From: Ixodes scapularis
Taxonomy: Eukaryota > Arthropoda > Arachnida > Ixodida > Ixodidae
Direction: 5' to 3'
Length of the DNA stretch: 64,000 bases
Assembly: GCF_016920785.2 (NCBI RefSeq)
Contig: NW_024609835.1
Coordinates: 26,733,297 to 26,797,296 of the forward strand
In this document: in pieces, positions 43,876 to 55,048 of the stretch
Layout of the letters: every line of letters starts with the position of its first letter
How positions within the stretch are numbered: position 1 is the first letter of the stretch
The notes under the pieces: generated by a model
What the model saw: the letters and a program-made list of their open reading frames with translations, nothing else
Databases searched by the model: none
Told to the model about the DNA's origin: nothing
Program-made: the position numbers and the translations under genes

Positions 43876-45300
43876 AATCAATCAATCAATCAATATTTAT
43901 TATACAGTGCCCAGGAACAACCCTGAGGTCTTGGTGCTGGTACACTGGTGAATAAAAAAAAACAAAAAACAAAACACACTATACACATCTCCGCAGAAAA
44001 TAAGATACATTTTTAGCATAATACTAGGCAGTGCACGAGTAATTAGTACAATGAAATAAAAACGAGGCAGTAACAGTAGAGACGGAACACAAGACCGAAG
44101 GACAACAAGTGCACCACCAGAAAACACGACATGGAGATGACGACATTCAGACATAACAAAGCAATTCAGCAATGCTCATCCTGCACGGGCAAGTTTTTAA
44201 TAGAAAGGACAAACGTCCTGTAGCAAGGGTTGAAAATATCAAGTTTTTCAGAGTAATGATTCAAACGCTGAGCCATTCTCACAATTGGGTTTACCGGACT
44301 AAACGTTCTAGAAACATAAAAAGATGACAGAAGACGAGTAGGCACACGTGGGACCCTAAGGCACAGTTCAGATAACAGGCTCGGAGAATTGATGAGTCCA
44401 TGCAGCGTTTTAAACAAAAATAGTAAGTCCGCGTTCTCCCGACGCCGGTGCAAGCTAAGCAAACCAAGACGCTCTAACGCAGACTCATATGTTAAACAGT
44501 GAACATCCTCCTTTATGTAGCGATGTTTAAAGATAGAAACAAACTTTTTTTGCACACGCTCGATCTCCAAGGAGTGACTTTTAGAAATTTCATTCCAAAC
44601 AACTGAGGCATATTCTAACTGTGACCTGGATAGCGAGCAGTATAACGTGATAAAAGCCGTCGGGTTTTTGAACTCCCTGGTTAAGCGAGAGGCAACACCC
44701 AACATTCGCAAAGACGAGTTAACCAGCCTACAAACGTGATCAGAGAAACGCAACCCAGAATCAACAATGACTCCGAGATCTTTCATTACATTTACTCGAG
44801 ACAAAGTCTCTCCTTGAATATTATATGCAAAAGAGATATTGTGAGTTTTCCGAGAGAGCGTCATGACCTTGGTTTTGGACGGGTTCAAGAAAAGGTCATT
44901 TTCAGAGCACCATCGGTAGAAAGAACATGCATCTTCCTAGAGCTTAGCACAATCACGTTCAGTAACTATTTCTCGATAAATTTTTATATCGTCAGCATAT
45001 TGCAGGAATGAAGAATTTAAAACAGCAAAAGAGACGTCATTTACGAAAATTGTGAACAGAAGGGGTCCTAAAACAGATCCCTGAGGAACGCCAGAGCGAG
45101 GCCTGTACAACGAAGAGTTCATGTTGTTAACCCGGACATATGCCTCTCTCTCTGACAAGTAGCTTTTTAACCAGTCATGTACTGAGCCACATACTCCATA
45201 GGAGGAAAGTTTGGATAAAAGAATAATGTGATTGACTACGTCAAAAGCCTTACTTAAGTCAAAGTAGACAACGTCTAACTGACCTCTGTTACAGATTACA
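43876..45300 (-). pseudogene. 5'-truncated LINE with reverse transcriptase C-terminal half
   Basis: On the minus strand the ORF2 begins within the reverse transcriptase (remnant of FDLSKAFDVVNHI near 45270-45240). It carries SGVPQGSVLGPLLFTIF and QYADDIKIY, the catalytic YADD motif (about 45000), then a stop (KL*) at about 44940. The frame resumes with FLNPSKTKVMTLSRK and a 240-residue C-terminal region ending VQDEHC at 44166. The 3' tail ends at 43876-43894 in a TTGA/ATTG run, as in CR1-type elements. The 5' cut lies at an AAT microsatellite (45301). One stop codon and 5' truncation make it inactive. Confidence 0.85.
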
Positions 45301-45302
45301 CG

Positions 45303-45335
<33 letters not shown>

Positions 45336-45360
45336 TTAATAACAATAACAATAATAATAT
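45301..45360. repeat. AAT microsatellite at the 5' junction of a LINE
   Basis: Uninterrupted and then slightly varied aat/ataataat units. The LINE at 43876-45300 stops exactly here, so its integration or truncation point lies at the microsatellite. Confidence 0.9.
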
Positions 45361-45949
45361 CTTCATATGGCTCTGGAGAGTGGCGGCACCGCGGAAGGGC
45401 AACGGCCCGTACCATGAAGGCCCGCTGTGCCGCGCCTAAGGGACATGATAATGCGATGAGTATATACATGCAAGATGACGACGAGATAAATTGTTGCTAT
45501 TGTTGAGGATATCAGTCCAATTTGAAGATGTCCAAATTTCGTTGAGGTGGGTCTGCAGCGGGCCAAGAGAATCTGCAGCCTGCCGTTCGATCGGTGCACG
45601 GTTGCACAAAGGAGCCCCAGGAGCATGATGGTGCTGTCGCTCACTGGGGTCGAAGCATCAAGCTCCAAGGGCGTAGCCCAGTTAAAGCAGACAGATGCCG
45701 CCTCCGAGGTACCGAGACCCACGGCTTAGATTGAGGCACTGCCGACGTCCGGTGTGGCATCCTCTAAACGTCGTCGTAGTCGTCGTCGTCGTGCTGCTGC
45801 GAGATTGAACGCTTCTATTTCACGCTTTAAATGTCGTGTTTAATATTGTGATGTCGCGGTTTGCTGGTTGGTCGACGCGTTGTCACATATTTCGTTTACG
45901 CTCTAACCGCAGGGCGAGTATTCGGGGCTGTCGGTGGCCTTTTCTCCGC

Positions 45950-46800
45950 CTATAGGCCTCCTGCGCTGAAGCTTTGAACAAACTGTAGCGCCCTCATTTT
46001 GGGTAGTACAAGCTGACCTGATTGAGCATCGCACTTCTTATGGCACGTTGGTTGAGCTTTTTTAATTCTGTCTGGTGCTGAAGAACGGAAAAACACATTT
46101 GTAAGCCCAAAATCGGCCAGACTCAACGCCGCAAGACAATCAAAAGTGCCAAATTCATGACACCACCGCTAGGGTACGCGTCTCTTATCTCTGGGTGGTG
46201 ACGTCAAAACTCCTGTGATGCGACGCTTTAATTTTTCTTTTTCTTTGGCATGTCTACTTTGGAACGCGTGGAACGGCAGTTCTTGGCTCTTGCTCTTATA
46301 CCCCTGTTATACCCCTGTTATACCCCTGTTACACGGGCACACTTAACCGCGGTTAACTCAGCTTTAACTGTGGTTACGTGGCAGCACAGATGCCGCACTG
46401 TACCCTCGGACAGCTATTTCAAAAGAAGTGAAGAGAGCGCGTGCACTGCTTCGATGGGTGCTCAAGATGCTCAAGCGCACATTCGCCCATAGCTCTGACT
46501 GCATCGCCGCAGAATGTTGTCGGCAAGTATTGTGCGCTAATTGTGGTTTAGCGTAACTGCAGTTAAGTGTGCCCGTGTAACAAGGGTATTAGCGTCTTAG
46601 CTTTGACGGCGTTCAAATTTTTGTTGTTTCTTTGTATTTTCATCGTGATCTCGCGCTCGGCACCAGAGCAGGCACGCTTCTGCATGCGTGACAGTTTGAG
46701 ACGCTAAAGTTTGTACTACCCAAAACAAGGCCTAACAAGTCCTTTTCGCAGCACCCCCTGGGGAACGCAGGAGGCCCATTGGCCAAACTCTCCCATTATA
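45950..46800. repeat. Nested inverted-repeat MITEs
   Basis: The outer pair: ggcctcctgcgctgaagc with ttttgggtagtacaa (45953-46010) matches the inverse at 46706-46780 (ttgtactacccaaaac ... cgcaggaggcccatt). Nested inside, 46290-46592 has ends atacccctgttacacggg and the inverse cccgtgtaacaagggtat, both next to cacacttaac. At the left inner end the unit ttatacccctg is repeated three times. No protein. Confidence 0.65.
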
Positions 46801-46890
46801 CGGCTCTGATTGACATGAAAGCTCGGGATGTGAATTGAGCCTTTCCGAAATTCAGTGCCATCTGGTGGTTCGTAAAGCAGTTTAGGTTTT

Positions 46891-47150
46891 CATTCATTCA
46901 TTCATTTATTCATTCATTTATTGTACCCTTAAGGGCCCTTCTTCAAGGGCATACATAAGGGGGGGGGGGGGGGTCATACATGAAAAAATACAAAAACAGA
47001 GCACCAGGTGTTGCAGCTAACAATGCTGCACTTGCATAAGATGTGAAAAAAATACAATGATTGATTTTTAGTAAAAACGTGAAATTATAGCATCACGAAA
47101 CAAGGTGGGGTCATCAATGGCCATTATTCGCGACTCCAGCGACCTATAGG
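46891..47150 (-). repeat. LINE 3' end fragment with ATTC tail
   Basis: On the minus strand the fragment ends gggtacaataaatgaatgaat followed by gaat units (plus strand 46891-46921), the typical end of a CR1/L2-like LINE. Only the 3' untranslated part is visible. A G-run (46960-46973) interrupts it. The inner limit is uncertain. Confidence 0.5.
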
Positions 47151-47909
47151 GGGCGCCACCACCAAACAAACATGGCGGCTGAGTCCAGGTCGCGTCGGCT
47201 CGGCCGGGCTGCCTGAAGAAGTGGCGCATTCAATTTAACAGATGTTCTTTTGTTTAATGCCAAATTTTATAGGTATCTGAACTGAGATGGTTACGTGTAG
47301 CTGGTGCACATAAACTTGCAAAGCATAGTTTTGTTTACCCGTTGTTTTTTGCTCTTTTCATGTCAAACTTTCGTTTCGGAGATTTCGTTCGAAACCGAAA
47401 CTATGGGCTCCGGAGAGACGGTAATAGACTTTAATCAGTTTTGATCATCTAAGGAAAGCGGCGATGACCACAGAATTGTTCTACCGAGAGCAATTTTCAG
47501 CAAACTCGCATGCCTCGACCAATCAATCAATCAATCAATCAATCGTTTTATTTATGGCCTTTGAGCCAACGGAGACCCTAGACAAAAAGCTGCCAGTGGC
47601 AGCTTGACGAGGTCGTGGGCCCGTCTGAAATTTGTCAGCAGGACATCCATTCAGAACACAAAAGGATATTACATGCAAAGATACGCTGAGTAATCACTTC
47701 ATGCATTCAACTTCTAACAGCATTATACAAAAGAAAAAAAAAAGTTATTCGCAGAACTTTTGACAGATTGAAAACTTATACAGCTACATATAGAAGAAAA
47801 TTACGCAAAACAACACAAGGCGCACAAACGCATAACTTCTAACAGCACTGTACAAAATGCAAAATTTATACAAAGGTATGGGTATGCTCAAGAAATTTCA
47901 CGGAACAAT

Positions 47910-49082
47910 TCACAAGAAATGCATAAGTAATGATTTCCTTCCCATTTGATATATATCAGTATTATTATTAAGAAGATGATTAAAAAATAAAGGTAGACGA
48001 TATGTAATTGGCTGGTAAGTATAGTTAGTACGAGCTCGTGGTACTATCAATTTTTCGAAAAGAGGGGTGTTGAAACTACGAGGATGTTCGGAGACCTCTG
48101 ACATCTTGCATAAAAGCGAAGCATGCTCAGGAGATGAAAAACGAAAGCTCTGCAGTAATCTATAGTCATACATCTTACCAAGATTAATTATTTTATATTT
48201 GGCAAACAAAGGTTTGGTGTGAGCGAGATAGTGCTCATTGGCAATATAACGAAGCATCTTTTTTTGAAGTAAAGTGAGTTTTTCTATGTTTGTTTGTGTA
48301 GTTGTCCCCCAAACAAGATGGCAATAATTAATGTAAGACTGAAATAGTGAATAGTAGATTTGTGATTTCACGTTAACTGGGAAAATATTGCGGCAGTGTG
48401 ACATAACTCCAACCACCCTAGACAGCTTCGTAACAAGATAATTGACATGATCATTCCACAAAAGGTGTTCAGAAAAAATTATTCCAAGCGTCTTATGTTG
48501 TTTCACTAACTCGATTGGTACGCTGCCTATTGTAATATTATGATTAATTGGCAGAGCCCTGCTCTTTGGTCGAAAAACTATAGCTTTCGTTTTCTGAATG
48601 TCAATTTTAAGGCCATTGTTGTTGGACCATAAAAGGAACTGGCTAAGAACATCATTTGCGTCTACGATTAATTTTTCAACACTCGTTTCGGCAAGAAATA
48701 GGCTGGTATCATCAGCGTATATTATGTATTTTATTTGTTTGTTTATATTTACAATATCATTAATATACACATTAAATAACAATGGCCCAAGTATACTACC
48801 CTGGGGAACCCCACATCGTATGTTAAGAAAAGGCGATGCATGACCATCGGTCACAACACATTGCTTGCGGTGCTCCAAATAGGAATGTAAAAGGGACAGA
48901 GTTACACCACGTATTCCATAACAGTATAGTTTATCAAGTAGTATTTTATGGTTTATAAAATCAAACGCCTTGCTAAAATCTATAAATATACCAAGGGTAA
49001 ACAGGCGATTTTCTATATTTTTCAAAATAATTTTTTTGTTGAAGCAATGCAGACTCAGTTGACTTTCCTTTGCGAAAACCAT
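47910..49082 (-). pseudogene. LINE reverse transcriptase, catalytic and C-terminal part
   Basis: The 390-residue frame reads GIFIDFSKAFDFINHKILL (first catalytic aspartate block), RCGVPQGSILGPLLFNVYI, then IIYADDTSLFL (catalytic YADD) and the thumb/C-terminal region with LKIDIQKTKAIVFRPKS and KTLGIIFS, ending MGRKSLLMHFL. It continues the frame at 48973-50202 after a one-base shift in a run of seven A (minus strand, near 49027). The reverse transcriptase would copy the element RNA at the nicked target site. All catalytic residues are present, but the frame is not continuous with the endonuclease. Confidence 0.88.
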
Positions 49083-50202
49083 ATTGAAAATCCGAAATCA
49101 CAGAATGTTTAGCAAAGAAAGAATCGAGGCGTTTTAAAATAATTGTTTCAAGCCCTTCGAAGAATATAGGAAGTATAGGGATAGGCCTAGAGTTTGTCGG
49201 TAGATTTTTATCTCCTCCTTTAAATATGACTGATACTTTAGCTAATTTCATTCTACTAGGAAACGTCCCCTGTGACAAGGCAAGGTTAAAAATATGCACC
49301 AGGCAAGAGGCGATGATATCTATAACAAATTTTACGGGTCTAGCTTGTAAATCGTCTGTGTCGCAACTTCTACTATTGCTAAGACCCGTAAATATAGAAC
49401 ATACTTCGTGTTCATCAGTCGGTTCTAAAAAAATTGTTTCGTGTACTATATCTTGTATAAAACTGAAGGCCTTAGCATTACTTGGCGGTGCGCTCAAGTT
49501 TACGAAAACCTTATTGAAGTGTTCTGCTAGTGATGCACCAGAAACGTTTTTCCCGTCAACAGAAAGTTCACCAATAGCTTTACGCGGTCTACTACGGTTT
49601 AACACCTCATTTATGGATTCCCAAACTAATTCTGGTCGTTTTTTGCAAGTTCGGTTAAAAAGCTGTGTATGGTACTCCAGTTTAGCTTTCCGCAATTCAG
49701 ATGTCAGGCGGCTACGAAATTGCTTGAAAATTATCTGTTTATCGGGATCTCTCGACGTTAAAAAAGACTTATATAAACGATTCTTCTTTTTTAACATTTT
49801 CAGGTGCAGAGGAGTGATCCAGGCCTTCCGAATATTTTTAGAGACTGTCTTTGTTAATAAGGGAAAATTCGAGCTGTAGACATTGCTAAAGATGCTAATA
49901 AATGTGTTATACGCCTCATCTGCACATGTTTCAGAATAAACTGGGCCCCAATCAGTGCGCAAAATTTGAACCCTGAAATTTTCCAAATTACGCTCGGATA
50001 TGTTTTGAAAAACATATGCTACTTTATTTGATTTCACTATGGAAGCGCCAACCCCACAGGATATAAATATAGGAATGTGATCGCTAGTATCACTAATTAT
50101 TGTACCAGCGTCATGGACGTCTGTGCTAATATTGGTAACGAAAAGGTCAAGGGCACTGGAGCAGGAAATATTTATTCTAGTGGGAGACTGGATCTCATTC
50201 AT
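48973..50202 (-). pseudogene. LINE ORF2 middle part: endonuclease end, linker and fingers
   Basis: Starts with the end of the endonuclease (SALDLFVTNI and TSDHIPIFIS, containing the catalytic SDH motif). It then holds a linker of about 200 residues and the early reverse transcriptase blocks LAKVSVIFKGGDKNLPTNSR and FQYGFRKGKSTESALL. PIPILPI replaces the more usual YRPISLLP. It overlaps the endonuclease frame by a few bases, a one-base shift near 50200. Confidence 0.85.
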
Positions 50203-50761
50203 GAAGCCATTTGAACTGATGATGCATGTTATCTAATTGCGATGATAAAGTCGAGTGTAACAGTGTGTTCACATTGAAATCTCCACCAAGAAAGAGGGTT
50301 AATTTATTTAGAGATATAAATTCAAGATACCTATCTAGAAACGAACTAAACTTATCAAAACACGCCGATGGCGGTCTATATACTACTGAGAAAACTAAGT
50401 TGTTACTTCGTACAGTTAGTATTTCAAAATCATCTGTCATTTCAGTATACCTTGCTAGAAGTTCACACCTAATGTTTTGCCGAACGTAGATGAAAACACC
50501 TCCTCCGCGTTTGACCTGACGATTTAAATAAAAATGAGTATAGCCTTGCAAGGCATACATATCATCGTGGTCATGGTACCATGTTTCTGTTAGCATAAAG
50601 ACGTCGAATTCAGATGGAAAATGAGAAATTAATGTGTCAAATGTATCCACTTTATTTCTGAGAGAGCGCACATTGAGGTGAAATGCAGAAAGAGCGTTCT
50701 TAGTTTGTAAGCATTTTATTACATCGGATGGCAAAATACAGTCGTGATACCGCATTTCCAT
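50195..50761 (-). pseudogene. LINE endonuclease (APE-type), N-terminal part
   Basis: The frame contains FHLNVRSLRNKVDTFDTL, MLTETWYHD (catalytic glutamate), KRGGGVFIYVRQNI, VVYRPPS and FLGGDFNVN, the standard APE-like endonuclease motifs of CR1/Jockey-type LINEs. The last motif (SDH) is in the next frame. Upstream of the first methionine I find no ORF1. Confidence 0.87.
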
Positions 50762-50779
50762 TTGGCGAGACAGTCATTT

Positions 50780-52160
50780 ACATCAATATCTAGCAAATTT
50801 TGACGAGATCATCTTCATTCACAAATTGAACAATAGGCGTGCTGTCGGACTTCCGGGCGAATATCTTTCCCTTTTTTGCCCAGACAAATTTCCAGTGAAA
50901 TCCTTATCTGTCCACGAAATCGAAATTCTTATCTGTCCACGAAATCGAGCTTTTGTGCGGTCAACAACACAGGCTGCAGGAAAATTACGAAAATTGAGCG
51001 AGCGCTTCTTGAGCCGAGGAGCATTTTAACCCGCTGGCGCCCCACAACGCAGCTGATACTCTTATCTCAATTCTGGCTTTAGTAGCGATTGAGAATTCAT
51101 TTTGACGAGCGGGTTATGTATTATATTACGAACTGTGTCCCACTAAAGCGATATTAGTATATTCTTCGGGTTGACATATGAGCTTAGTTGACTAGCTATT
51201 AGATTAACTGCTGAATAATATTTGACAGACAGAGAGATACTACTTAAACTCAGCCAAATGGATCTAGCCGGTAGCACGGAGACGAATGCGGACGAACTGA
51301 AGAGAGTCGTCATCGCAGATTCAGGCAGAACCTCTCTGCATTGAACTTGACCTCGAATCCTGAACGGAGAAAATGAGCATTTTTTGTGGCCGGTAAACCT
51401 GAGCAATGTAGACGTATATTGCTGATGGCTTCGACGGGTGTATAATATAAATATTGGAGGCGCGATAGATCATAATGCCGTGACTGCTTCTAACTTTGCG
51501 AGACGTGTCCTCCACCTTTTGAAAGCAGACAATTTCCCTCATTAATCATATTCAGCGAGCAGGTTTTCCTGAATCAAGTAATTGCGAAATTAGCCCAACT
51601 CCTTCAGTGTGGTTCAGAGGCTTTTTCGGCGAAAAGCAGCCAAGATGAATAGCCAACGCACCGACCGGCGTGGATGGCACAAACTTGAGGCTAATCAAAC
51701 ACAACCAAACTCAAGAAAAGCAGCTGTCGAACTTTCCCATTCACTTGACTGCAACGTTGGTGTTCCCTCCAGTGAAATACCTCGTCTGTCGTCCTCAGTC
51801 CACTGTTCTACATCCTTATAAAGAAACCACTTATCAGTCACCAAGTAGTCGTTACTTTGAATGTGATTCGAGACAGACAAGAAATCGAAACGTTTTTCCG
51901 TGAATCCTCCCCATCCAGGAAATCGAAAGCACGCGACCGTCTGTTGTGGAGTAAACGGGCTTTCAAACACGCGATGGAAGGAAACCATCTACTGAGGCTT
52001 CACTACACTAATGAACAGTCAGACAAACTTAAGAAATTTCCGAACCTTCGTCTAATTACATCGTTCCTCACCGCGCCGACAACACCTGTCCGCGAAAGCC
52101 ACCAGAGACGCGGAGGGGCGCGGAGCGACCTGGACCGGCTGGTTCCCGGTTTTCCCGCTT
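50780..52160. other. No gene seen between two LINEs
   Basis: No supported gene. A direct repeat of about 32 bp (aatccttatctgtccacgaaatcga-like, about 50899-50947) is present. The plus-strand frame 51857-52219 shows no recognised domain. Confidence 0.45.
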
Positions 52161-52161
52161 G

Positions 52162-55012
52162 GTGGCGTCCGTTTTGCTGGAGTCGCGAATATCAGGTGGC
52201 AGGTCTTTCCAGTCTATGATGATCTGTGGGAAGAAAGATTGGTTAAAATAATTAGTGCGACCAGTGATCCGCGACACATGGCGTGAGTGGTTTAGCCGTG
52301 ATGATGATCTGCTAGGAGGAAGAAGCAGTGAGGAACGTAGTATTGGGTGAAAATGGTAAACCTTATGAAACAAACTTAAGCGTGTTATTTTACGTCGTAC
52401 GTTGAGAGTTTGGATATCGAGCTGACGTTTGAGAGATGAAACACTAGTCGTTGGGAAATAGTCGTTTAGGCTAAATCTAACAGCACGATTTTGGATGGAC
52501 TCAAGATGGCTGATGAGATAGGCTTGGTGTGGGCTCCAAATGGCTGATGCGTATTCCAATTTCGGTCGCACATATGTTTCGTAGGCCAATTTTCGTAAGT
52601 GAGAGGGCGCTTCTTTCAAATTTGGTTTTATGTACCCCAGAGTCCGGGAAGCTTCTGCCACAATAGTTTCGATGTGGTTATTCCAGATTAGATCACTTGT
52701 CAGCGTTACACCGAGGTATTTATAAGATGTAGAGTCAACTAGGTCGGAGCCAATAAAATATTAAAAGTTGCTTGTTGTTTTTTTCCGACTAAAGCGAACC
52801 AGCTTGCATTTTGACATATTCAATGACATAAGCCATTTGGAGCACCGAGCATAAATTAAACTTAAATCACTTTGAAGCTGAAGATGGTTATTGTGAGAAT
52901 TAATTTTGCGATACAGAACACAGTCATCCGCGAAGAGACGGACGCTAGACGTGGTTGAGTTAGGCAAATCGTTAATAAATATTAGAAACAGTAAAGGCCC
53001 AAGCACGGATCCCTGAGGAACCCCAGAAGTGATGCGACTGCAGTTTGATTTATGGTTGTTAGCAACAGTGAACTGGGTACGAGAAAAAAGAAAGTCACGT
53101 ATCCAGGAGACAACAAGAGGGTGAATGCCAAGACAAGAAAGTTTATCGATTAGGCGATGATGAGAAACCCTGTCGAATGCCTTCAAGAAATCAAGGAACA
53201 AGGCATCTGTTTAGCTTAGTGAGTCAGTATTAGTGAAAAGTTCATGAGTGAACTCTACAAGTTGCGTTTCGCACGAGAAGCCCCTCCGAAAACCATGCTG
53301 GCGATTGTAAAAAAAGTTATTTTCTTCTAGGTGGGAAATAACGTGAGAAAATATTACATGCTCAAGAAGTTTGGACGCAATGCAGGTTAATGAAATGGGA
53401 CGGTAGTTCGAGGACAACTTACGATCGCCGCTTTTAAAGATTGGAACGACCTTGCCGAGCTTCCAGTCCAAGGGTAAGCAACCTTGCTCCAGTGACTGAG
53501 AAAAGATCAATTTAAGACACTCACTATATGTAACTTCGGTATTGCTAAGAATTTTCCGGTTTATATTATCGGTACCACAAGATGACGCTAGTTTTAATCT
53601 TTCTATGAGGTGAAGTATTTTATCGGCTGAAATGTCAATGGAAGCCATAGGTACAAAGTCGGACAAGGGTAAACATGGAATATCAGTGGTATTTTCACAG
53701 GTGAACACAGAAGAGAAATAATTATTTAATACAGTAGTGCAATGAAGCTCAGATAAAGCGACTTCATTTTCGTCCTGAAGATGAATCGAATGAGTGCCTC
53801 TAGGCGAAAATATTTTCCAAAACTTCTGGGGATTAGAGCGCAAAATTCTTGGTAAATCTAAAGAGAAGAATTTCTGTTTTGACGATCCAATACTTTTTGT
53901 ATAAGTTTTGAGGCACGCAAAGTATTCATTGCAAACAGAGTTAACGTTCAGCCGCTTCGCTCTTTTATACAAACGTTTCTTTTTATTGTTCAATGAACGC
54001 AGTGTTTTGTTATACCAGGGGTTATTCCTGTCGCTCCGCACAGTGACAGTGGGGACGAACTGCTCAGTGAGACTGTTTATTTTATTTTTAAGAAGTAACC
54101 AGAACTGCTCAGTGAGACTGTTTATTTTATTTTTAAGAAGTAACCAGAACTGCTCAGTGAGACTGTTCATTTTATTTTTAAAAATTAACCAGTTTTCTTC
54201 AACCGACCTTGAAAAAAAGTTTTAGGCGTATGTTTGATAAAAGGAAGATAAGTGATGATTTATTGCCACGTAATCAGCTTTGTTGAAGTCGCGGATTGTT
54301 TTGATTGTGGGGTTCCTCGTGAGGACGGGAATCGATAACTCAATGAGCAACATATTGTGGTCACTTAAACCTGGAACAGAGTCAACATTTTCTATAAATT
54401 CCGGAGAGCTAGTAAGGACAAGATCAAGAATGCTATCACCACGAGTGCGCTGATTAACAACTTGGATGAGGTTGAAGTTCAAGCAGTTATCGAGAAATTT
54501 TTTAGCATCATTCGACCCGCTTGTGGTATAATGAACCCAGTCAATGTCTGGAAAGTTGAAGTCGCCAAAGATTAGGAATTGCGCTTTCGGGTAAAGGCCC
54601 TGAATGTTAAGCAAAACAGAGTGCAGATTGTCACAATAATCACAATCCCGACTTGGCGCCCGATAACATGCGCCGATTATGGTTTGCCTAGATGCCGATG
54701 TAATGCAGACGAACACAGCGTCTCTAGGTCAGGACAGGCTCAAACACCAAATGAGGAGACAGATTTTTTTATCGCAATGAGCACTCCCCCTCCTCGTTTC
54801 AAAATCCTATCGCATCGATAAACGTCAAACTGGAGTTCATCAGGAAAAATTTCGCTGTCGTTTATTTCGGGTTTCAGCCAGGATTCTGTTAGAATGACAA
54901 TGCTAGAGTTGTCCCAAATGAATGCACTTAGATCACCACGTTTAGTCATAACTCTGCGTATATTATTAAATGTAACACTGTAGTTCAAACTTTTTGACTG
55001 CCTCCCGTGCAC
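52162..55012 (-). pseudogene. LINE ORF2: endonuclease and reverse transcriptase, frameshifted
   Basis: The parts in order are as follows. 55012-54740 holds the endonuclease start (MTKRGDLSAFIWDNS, IVILTESWL, KRGGGVLIAI). 54716-54222 holds the endonuclease end (GACYRAPSRDCDY, LIFGDFNFPDIDW, GLSDHNMLL with the SDH motif). 54170-53211 holds the linker and early reverse transcriptase (KVVPIFKSGDRKLSSNYRPI, QHGFRRGFSCETQL). 53201-52761 holds the catalytic core (FLDFLKAFDRVSHHRLI, SGVPQGSVLGPLLFLIFIND, RLFADDCVLYR). 52661-52162 holds the C-terminus (KLEYASAIWSPHQ, DWKDLPPDIR). At least four shifts or stops break it. The active-site FADD is intact, so the copy is fairly young but dead. Confidence 0.87.
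54059..54193 (-). repeat. Three tandem 45-bp units in LINE ORF2
   Basis: The 45-bp unit (ctgctcagtgagactgttta ... taaccagaa) is present three times. It encodes the 15-residue block NSLTEQFWLLLKNKI in the linker between endonuclease and reverse transcriptase. The first unit in coding direction has more differences (aaattaaccag). The unit keeps frame. Confidence 0.9.
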
Positions 55013-55048
55013 AGCTGGGCGAAGGGGTGTGACATTAGGAATCTTCAG

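Larger units (their letters stand above)
47519..50765 (-). mobile_element. CR1-like LINE, ORF2 nearly full length
   Basis: A minus-strand non-LTR retrotransposon with endonuclease (50195-50761), reverse transcriptase (48973-50202) and C-terminal part (47910-49082), followed by a 3' UTR of about 390 bp ending in an ATTG/TTGA run at 47519-47544. No ORF1 is found upstream, so it is 5'-truncated. Only two frameshifts separate the parts, so it is a fairly young copy. Confidence 0.85.
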
